From assembly GCF_900215315.1 (NCBI RefSeq), contig NZ_OBEB01000007.1, positions 211,545 to 275,544 on the forward strand: a DNA stretch of 64,000 nucleotides, written 5' to 3'. A model generated the notes under the pieces. That model saw only the letters and a program-made list of their open reading frames with translations, ran no database searches and was not told the DNA's origin. Position numbers and translations under genes: made by a program. The stretch's first letter is position 1; each line of letters begins with the position of its first letter. Positions 58,612-64,000 of this stretch are shown piece by piece. This stretch comes from Arsukibacterium tuosuense. GTDB lineage: Bacteria; Pseudomonadota; Gammaproteobacteria; Enterobacterales; Alteromonadaceae.

Positions 58612-59787
58612 GTGAAATTATTCGGAAAATTAACAGCGGCCGTTGTCGTGGCTCTGGCGTTAACTGCCTGTTCCAGCAAAGAAAAACTGGTTTTGCCGGA
58701 CGTGCAGAACAGCATCAGCCCGAAGAAAGTGTGGCAAAGTAATGTGGGCAACGGGGTTGAGCATTACGAGTCAGGTTTAAAACCGGTTATTGTTACAGAC
58801 AAGGTTTATGCAGCCAGTCGTGACGGTATTGTTGAGGCTAAAAACCTTAGTAATGGTCGTACCTTGTGGAGCTTTGACTTACGCGATGAGGACGAAACTT
58901 CGTTGTTAGCGCGTCTAAGCGGCGATAGCGCCCGGATTGCCGGTGGCGTAACCTTTAACGACAATAAATTGTATCTGGGTACCGAAGATGGTGAAGTATT
59001 CGCATTGAATGCTGAAACCGGCGAGCTTCTGTGGCGGGTTGCAGTCAAAGGTGAAGTGTTGGCAAGCCCGGCAGTTGATGCTGGCCTGCTGGTAGTTGCG
59101 ACGACCGCGGGTACGTTGATCGCGTTAGATGCGGCAACCGGCGAGCAGCGCTGGACATTTGAAGATGAGCAGCCCGCCCTGACCATTCGTGGAGTCAGTG
59201 AACCGGTAATTGAAGCCGGTGGGGTAATTTACGGCAGTGGCACGGGCCGGGTGGGCGTGTTGATCGCTGACCGTGGTTATCAGGCCTGGGAAGAAGCCAT
59301 AGCCTCACCGCAGGGTAGTACCGATTTATCCCGGCTGGTTGATGTCGATGCCAAGCCCATTGTCGTTGCGGGGACCTTGTATGCCATCGCTTATAACGGT
59401 GAATTGGTGGCGATGGAGCTGCGCAGTGGCCGCCAGTTATGGAAACGCGATTATGCCAGTTTCCGTAATATGGCTGTGGCCGGCAATATCTTATATCTGG
59501 TTGATTCAACAGGTGGTATTTATGCTGTTGACCGGCGTAATGGCAGTGAAGTGTGGGGGCAGCAAGGCTTACAACGGCACTTTTTGACCGGGCCAACTGT
59601 ATATAAAGATTATCTGGTAGTGGGTGACAATGAAGGTAACCTGCACTGGCTCAATCGAGACAATGGTGATTTCGTTGCCCGGCAAAGCATGGATGGCTCT
59701 GGTTTTTATCGTGAAGCCGTCGCGACCGACGACTATATATTAGTGACAAGCCGCAATGGTGAGCTAGTCTTATTACAAGTACCTTAA
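58612..59787 (+). CDS. bamB: Outer-membrane assembly lipoprotein BamB
   Basis: BamB is an outer-membrane lipoprotein of the BAM complex that helps insert beta-barrel proteins. The 391 residues (E. coli 392) have a lipobox LTAC (C20) followed by an eight-bladed PQQ-like beta-propeller, visible as repeats such as LYLGTEDGEVFALNAETGEL and IYAVDRRNGSEVW. The start is a GTG at 58612 with AAGGGG upstream. It is the third gene of hisS-yfgM-bamB and is followed by a terminator. Confidence 0.96.
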   Translation: MKLFGKLTAAVVVALALTACSSKEKLVLPDVQNSISPKKVWQSNVGNGVEHYESGLKPVIVTDKVYAASRDGIVEAKNLSNGRTLWSFDLRDEDETSLLARLSGDSARIAGGVTFNDNKLYLGTEDGEVFALNAETGELLWRVAVKGEVLASPAVDAGLLVVATTAGTLIALDAATGEQRWTFEDEQPALTIRGVSEPVIEAGGVIYGSGTGRVGVLIADRGYQAWEEAIASPQGSTDLSRLVDVDAKPIVVAGTLYAIAYNGELVAMELRSGRQLWKRDYASFRNMAVAGNILYLVDSTGGIYAVDRRNGSEVWGQQGLQRHFLTGPTVYKDYLVVGDNEGNLHWLNRDNGDFVARQSMDGSGFYREAVATDDYILVTSRNGELVLLQVP

Positions 59788-59814
59788 CCGGTACCCTAGG
59801 CATATAACTGAAGG

Positions 59815-59845
59815 AACAGGCCTGATTGGGCCTGTTTTCTTATTT
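59815..59845 (+). terminator. Rho-independent terminator between bamB and der
   Basis: An 8-bp stem (AACAGGCC, 59815-59822; GGCCTGTT, 59829-59836) is followed by TTCTTATTT. It separates der from the bamB transcript, although der begins only 15 bases later, so der needs read-through or an upstream promoter I cannot identify. Confidence 0.75.
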
Positions 59846-59859
59846 CTGAGGTTGACTGA

Positions 59860-61344
59860 ATGTTACCTGTAGTAGCCCTGGTGGGGCGCGCCAATGTTGG
59901 CAAATCCACACTGTTTAATCGTTTAACCCGCACCCGTGACGCTTTGGTTGCAGACTTCCCGGGCTTAACCCGGGATCGTAAGTATGGCTCGGTTAATTTC
60001 GAAGGCCTGGAGTTTATTGTAGTAGATACGGGTGGTATCGATGGCAATGAGCAAGGCATCGAAGTTGAAATGGCTGAGCAATCCTTAAAAGCAATTGACG
60101 AGGCTGATGTGGTGCTGTTTATGGTTGACGCCCGGGCGGGCGCGACCGTCGGTGACAGCGCCATTGCCGAGCATATTCGCCGGGTGGAAAAGCCGGTATT
60201 TCTGGTAGCCAATAAAACTGATGGTCTGGATGCCGACAGTGCCGTGGCCGACTTTTACAGTCTGGGCATTGGTGAAGTTTATCCGATAGCAGCCGCCCAT
60301 GGCCGCGGTGTGTCATCGCTGCTACAACATGCCTTGTTGCCGTTTCTGGCCGACAGTGTGCAGGCAGGGGCAGACGATGAGGCCGAAGCCGATGCTGGCC
60401 CGGCGCTGGAAACCCTGACCGAAGAACAAGCCGATGCTGAAGCCGCCCGCTTGCGCAGCGAGCACATTAAACTGGCGATTGTTGGCCGGCCTAATGTCGG
60501 TAAGTCAACCCTGACCAACCGTATTCTGGGTGAAGAGCGGGTAGTGGTATTTGATATGCCCGGTACCACCCGCGACTCGGTCTTTATTCCGATGCAGCGC
60601 AATGAGCGGAACTACACCCTGATCGACACCGCTGGTGTGCGCCGTCGGGGTAAAATTGACGACATGGTTGAGAAGTTCTCAGTAATAAAAACCCTGCAGG
60701 CGATTGAAGAAGCTAACGTAGTGTTGCTGGTGCTGGACGCGCGCCAGGGTATTTCAGATCAGGACTTAAGCATTCTGGGTTTTGCCTTAAACGCTGGTCG
60801 TTCGTTAGTTATTGCCGTTAATAAATGGGACGGCCTGAACGATGGCATTAAAGATGAAGTAAAACGCGAGCTGGACCGCCGGCTTGGCTTTATCGATTTC
60901 GCCCGCCTGCATTTCATTTCAGCCCTGCATGGCTCAGGCGTGGGTAACTTATTTGAGTCGGTAGAAGAAGCGTTCGATTCTGCCACTAAACGGGTCAGTA
61001 CCTCGCTGCTTACCCGCATTATGAAAATGGCGCAGGAAGATCACCAGCCACCGATGGTGCATGGCCGCAGGGTAAAACTGAAATATGCCCATGCCGGTGG
61101 TTATAACCCGCCTATTATCGTCATTCATGGTAATCAGGTTAAAGACTTACCTGACTCATACAAACGCTATTTAATGAATTACTATCGCAAATCGCTGCAA
61201 ATGATGGGCACGCCGGTGCGGGTCGAATTCCGGGAAGGTGAAAACCCGTTCACGCCTACTAAAAAGAACACTGAAACTGCGCTGCAGAAATACAAGCGTG
61301 AGCGGTTGATGAAGGCCCGTCAGAAAGTGGCGAAAAAAGATTAA
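59860..61344 (+). CDS. der: Ribosome biogenesis GTPase Der (EngA)
   Basis: Der is an essential tandem-GTPase that matures the 50S ribosomal subunit. The 494 residues (E. coli 490) show two G domains, with P-loops GRANVGKST (9-17) and GRPNVGKST (209-217), switch regions DTGGIDG and DTAGVRRRG, and NKTD and NKWD motifs. A C-terminal KH-like domain (about 385-480) follows. An acidic linker (about 168-195) separates the GTPases. A GAGG ribosome site lies eight bases before the ATG. Confidence 0.97.
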   Translation: MLPVVALVGRANVGKSTLFNRLTRTRDALVADFPGLTRDRKYGSVNFEGLEFIVVDTGGIDGNEQGIEVEMAEQSLKAIDEADVVLFMVDARAGATVGDSAIAEHIRRVEKPVFLVANKTDGLDADSAVADFYSLGIGEVYPIAAAHGRGVSSLLQHALLPFLADSVQAGADDEAEADAGPALETLTEEQADAEAARLRSEHIKLAIVGRPNVGKSTLTNRILGEERVVVFDMPGTTRDSVFIPMQRNERNYTLIDTAGVRRRGKIDDMVEKFSVIKTLQAIEEANVVLLVLDARQGISDQDLSILGFALNAGRSLVIAVNKWDGLNDGIKDEVKRELDRRLGFIDFARLHFISALHGSGVGNLFESVEEAFDSATKRVSTSLLTRIMKMAQEDHQPPMVHGRRVKLKYAHAGGYNPPIIVIHGNQVKDLPDSYKRYLMNYYRKSLQMMGTPVRVEFREGENPFTPTKKNTETALQKYKRERLMKARQKVAKKD

Positions 61345-61360
61345 CAGCAAGGACTAACTG

Positions 61361-63616
61361 ATGAAATTTCGTTTTCCGGTTATTGTTATCGATGAAGATT
61401 TCCGTTCAGAAAATATTTCGGGCTCAGGTATTCGTGATTTAGCCCAGGCCATCGGCAGCCATGGCTTTGAAGTCGTAGGCTATACCAGCTATGTCGATTT
61501 AACGGCTTTTGCCCAGCAGGCCAGCCGCGCCTCGTGTTTTATTTTATCGATAGATGATGAAGAGTTTGGCAGTGGCAGCGACGCCGATGTGAATACCGCG
61601 CTGACTGAGCTTCGGGCCTTTGTTAAAGAAGTACGCAAACGTAATGCTGATATCCCGATATTCTTGTACGGTGAAACCCGCACCAGCCGCCATATTCCGA
61701 ACGATGTATTGCGCGAGCTGCATGGCTTTATTCATATGTTCGAAGACACACCAGAATTTGTCGCCCGCCATATTATCCGCGAGGCGCAAAAGTACCTGGA
61801 TGCCTTAGCGCCACCATTCTTTAATGCCTTAATGGATTATGCTTCTGACGGCTCTTATTCCTGGCACTGCCCGGGCCACTCTGGTGGCGTGGCTTTCTTA
61901 AAAAGCCCGGTCGGCCAGATGTTTCACCAGTTCTTTGGGGAGAATATGCTGCGGGCCGATGTCTGTAACTCGGTTGACGAGTTAGGTCAGTTGCTGGATC
62001 ACACCGGCCCGGTGGCGCAAAGCGAGCAAAATGCCGCCCGTATTTTTAATGCTGACCATTTATTCTTTGTCACCAACGGTACTTCTACCTCAAATAAAAT
62101 GGTCTGGCACTCTGTAGTAGCGCCGGGCGATATTGTGGTAGTAGACCGTAACTGCCATAAGTCGATTTTGCACTCGATTATTATGACCGGTGCCGTTCCG
62201 GTATTTTTAATGCCAACCCGCAACCATTACGGCATTATTGGCCCTATTCCGAAAAGTGAGTTTTCACCAGAGGCCATTGCCAAAAAAATTGAGGCGAACC
62301 CCTTTGCCCGCAATGCCAAAAACAAAAAGCCGCGCATTTTAACCATTACCCAAAGCACCTACGACGGTATTTTGTATAACGTGGAAGAAATTAAGCAGCA
62401 GTTGGGCTCAACCATCGATACCCTGCATTTTGACGAGGCCTGGCTGCCGCATGCCAGTTTCCACGATTTTTATCGCAATATGCACGCCATCGGTAAAGAC
62501 CGGCCGCGCTCGGATGAAACTCTGGTATTTGCTACCCAGTCTACCCATAAGTTGCTGGCAGGCTTATCTCAGGCATCACAAATTCTGGTACAAAATGCCA
62601 CTAACCGTAATTTAGATACCCACCGCTTTAACGAGTCGTATTTAATGCACAGCTCCACCAGCCCGCAGTATGCCATTATCGCCAGTTGTGATGTCGCCGC
62701 CGCGATGATGGAAGCGCCGGGCGGTACCTCGCTGGTTGAAGAAAGCTTACTGGAAGCCATCGACTTTCGCCGGGCGATGCGCAAAGTGGATAACGAATTC
62801 GGTGATGACGACTGGTGGTTTAAAGTCTGGGGCCCCGAACATCTGCCGGAAGAAGGTATTGGCGAGCGGGACAACTGGGTGCTGCATGCTACTGACAGCT
62901 GGCATGGTTTCGGGCCAATAGAGTCAGGTTTTAATATGCTTGACCCGATTAAAGCCACCATTATTACCCCGGGCCTGAATATGCTGGGCCAGTTTGACGA
63001 GCAGGGCATACCGGCCACTATCGTCAGCAAGTATCTGGCCGAACACGGCATTATTATTGAGAAAACCGGCCTGTATTCGTTCTTTATTATGTTTACCATC
63101 GGCATTACCAAGGGCCGCTGGAACTCCATGGTTACCGAGTTACAACAGTTTAAAGACGACTACGATCAAAACCTGCCGATGTGGCGGGTGATGCCGGAAT
63201 TCGTGGCCAAGAACCCGCGTTACGAAAAAGTGGGCCTGCGCGACTTATGTCAGCAAATTCACAATATCTACCGCCAGTTCGACGTGGCTAAAGTGACCAC
63301 TGAGATGTACCTGTCGACCATTGAAACCGCGATGACCCCGGCCGATGCCTGGGCCAAAATGGCGCACCGCGAAATTGAGCGGGTGTCGATAGACGATATT
63401 GCCGGCCGGGTTACTGCCATGTTAGTAACTCCTTACCCACCGGGTATTCCGCTAATGGTGCCGGGCGAGCGTTTTAACGCCACCATTATTAACTACCTGA
63501 AGTTTACCCGCGCCTTTAACGGCCAGTTCCCGGGCTTTGAGACCGATGTCCATGGTCTGGTGCGGGAAACTATCGCCGGTGAAAGCCACTACTTTATTGA
63601 TGTGGTAAAAGAGTAA
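61361..63616 (+). CDS. Arginine/lysine/ornithine decarboxylase, LdcA type
   Basis: This 751-residue PLP enzyme is a large Orn/Lys/Arg decarboxylase of the same length and plan as Pseudomonas aeruginosa LdcA, a lysine decarboxylase. It has an N-terminal wing/receiver-like domain (about 1-135), a core with SWHCPGHSGGVAFLKSPVG, NGTSTSNKMVWHS, HFDEAWLPHA and PLP lysine K397 in QSTHKLLAGLSQAS, and a C-terminal domain ending PYPPGIPLMVPGERF. Whether it prefers lysine, arginine or ornithine cannot be told from sequence alone; product would be cadaverine, agmatine or putrescine. It is followed by a strong terminator. Confidence 0.9.
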   Translation: MKFRFPVIVIDEDFRSENISGSGIRDLAQAIGSHGFEVVGYTSYVDLTAFAQQASRASCFILSIDDEEFGSGSDADVNTALTELRAFVKEVRKRNADIPIFLYGETRTSRHIPNDVLRELHGFIHMFEDTPEFVARHIIREAQKYLDALAPPFFNALMDYASDGSYSWHCPGHSGGVAFLKSPVGQMFHQFFGENMLRADVCNSVDELGQLLDHTGPVAQSEQNAARIFNADHLFFVTNGTSTSNKMVWHSVVAPGDIVVVDRNCHKSILHSIIMTGAVPVFLMPTRNHYGIIGPIPKSEFSPEAIAKKIEANPFARNAKNKKPRILTITQSTYDGILYNVEEIKQQLGSTIDTLHFDEAWLPHASFHDFYRNMHAIGKDRPRSDETLVFATQSTHKLLAGLSQASQILVQNATNRNLDTHRFNESYLMHSSTSPQYAIIASCDVAAAMMEAPGGTSLVEESLLEAIDFRRAMRKVDNEFGDDDWWFKVWGPEHLPEEGIGERDNWVLHATDSWHGFGPIESGFNMLDPIKATIITPGLNMLGQFDEQGIPATIVSKYLAEHGIIIEKTGLYSFFIMFTIGITKGRWNSMVTELQQFKDDYDQNLPMWRVMPEFVAKNPRYEKVGLRDLCQQIHNIYRQFDVAKVTTEMYLSTIETAMTPADAWAKMAHREIERVSIDDIAGRVTAMLVTPYPPGIPLMVPGERFNATIINYLKFTRAFNGQFPGFETDVHGLVRETIAGESHYFIDVVKE

Positions 63617-63630
63617 CGTTAACCTGATAT

Positions 63631-63666
63631 AGGGATTGGCTAGTCAACACCAGCCAATCCCTGTCT
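63631..63666 (+). terminator. Rho-independent terminator after the decarboxylase
   Basis: An 11-bp perfect stem (AGGGATTGGCT, 63631-63641; AGCCAATCCCT, 63652-63662) with a 10-base loop lies 15 bases after the stop. The T-content after it is modest (GTCTATTG), but the stem is long. Confidence 0.75.
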
Positions 63667-63935
63667 ATTGCTGCTGCCTCAGTTCATATTTACTAACATT
63701 TTGCCGCTATCTTTTTACGTCCCTTTTGCTATGTTAAATACTTAACAGCGGCAGGAGAGCGACAACAGGCAGAGGCCGGCGAAGTCGGGTAATGCCCCAG
63801 CTCAGGCTTTGTTGATATATGCCTGCAAAGCCTGCACCGCAAAAAAGATTTTGAATTTATGGGGTCAGAACCAAAAGTATTAAGGTAACGAAATTTAATT
63901 GTTATCTGATAATCATCTAGCCTAAGTGGCCTTGG
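63667..63935. other. Non-coding stretch with a structured segment and a GGGGTCAGA motif
   Basis: From the decarboxylase stop to the window end (384 bases) I see no credible gene. After the terminator, 63748-63840 can form competing stems: GCGG/CCGC with CAGG/CCTG outside, or CAGGCTTTG (63803-63811) with CAAAGCCTG (63826-63834). Farther on, GGGGTCAGA (63861-63869) recalls sequence found near IS200-like or REP-associated transposases; this is memory only. The final 65 bases are given as a separate repeat. Confidence 0.4.
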
Positions 63936-64000
63936 ACGGCCTCCGAGTTAATAGCTATTTTTTGATTGCCGTCGAAAAAAACTATTTCCAAGGAGGCCGT
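63936..64000. repeat. Long inverted repeat reaching the right window edge
   Basis: ACGGCCTCC (63936-63944) pairs with GGAGGCCGT (63992-64000), and in the same register AATAG (63950-63954) pairs with CTATT (63982-63986), followed by T-rich and A-rich arms. This gives a 65-base near-symmetric hairpin with 9, 5 and several A-T pairs. The sequence stops at the edge, so the structure may continue. It could be the end of a mobile element or a terminator for a gene outside the window. Confidence 0.6.

Noticed and set aside
63748..63810. Glycine riboswitch
   Set aside because: Several core words are present but the P2 stem and the correct spacing are not, and no gcv or glycine gene is in view. Kept only as an unnamed structured segment.

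Overview
The window looks like chromosomal core sequence of a gammaproteobacterium close to the Alteromonadales/Chromatiaceae group (Rheinheimera, Arsukibacterium or Alishewanella-like; this genus-level guess is inference only). The reasons are gene order and protein similarity: metJ-metBLF, argCBFGH, mrcA divergent from pilMNOPQ-aroKB-damX-dam-rpe-trpS, pabA-astCAD-speD, cysE-iscRSUA-hscBA-fdx-ndk-rlmN-pilF-rodZ-ispG-hisS-yfgM-bamB-der. Coding density is high, nearly every large reading frame matches a familiar family, and I see no rRNA, tRNA, CRISPR array, phage or complete insertion sequence.

Layout. 1-0.9 kb: the end of a two-component system (kinase tail plus NarL-type regulator). 1-6.2 kb: methionine regulon (metJ facing metB-metL-metF across a Met-box promoter). 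6.3-9.2 kb: a membrane-anchored propeller-GGDEF diguanylate cyclase. 9.2-14.7 kb: arginine biosynthesis (argCBFGH) behind a paired ARG-box operator. 14.8-17.5 kb: PBP1A on the minus strand, divergent from the type IV pilus alignment/secretin operon pilMNOPQ (17.6-22.5 kb). 22.6-29.9 kb: aroK, aroB, damX, dam, then a short minus-strand group (DUF2970-like gene, a small anchored protein, a TorF-type porin), then rpe and trpS. 29.9-38.4 kb: a periplasmic binding-like protein, pabA, an HDOD protein, arginine catabolism (astC, astA, astD), a DUF3802-like gene, yhfA and speD. 38.5-43.5 kb: minus-strand prkB and a methyltransferase-purD-nuclease group. 43.6-51 kb: trmJ, cysE and the complete iscRSUA-hscBA-fdx cluster with two abutting IscR sites, then ndk. 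51.1-63.6 kb: a small palindromic repeat-like element, rlmN, an unusually long PilF with LysM domains, rodZ, ispG, hisS, yfgM, bamB, der and an LdcA-type arginine/lysine decarboxylase. The last 384 bases hold a terminator, a structured segment and the start of a long inverted repeat cut by the window edge.

Functionally, arginine and polyamine metabolism recurs: synthesis (argCBFGH), succinyltransferase catabolism (astCAD), decarboxylation (ldcA-like) and spermidine synthesis (speD). A second theme is the cell envelope: PBP1A, the PilMNOPQ complex, DamX, RodZ, BamB, YfgM and a PilF carrying peptidoglycan-binding domains. I did not find a convincing novel defence or mobile system. The observations most worth following are the PilF-LysM fusion, the 140-bp element with terminal inverted repeats between ndk and rlmN, the inverted repeat at the right edge, and the export-signal-bearing methyltransferase upstream of purD.
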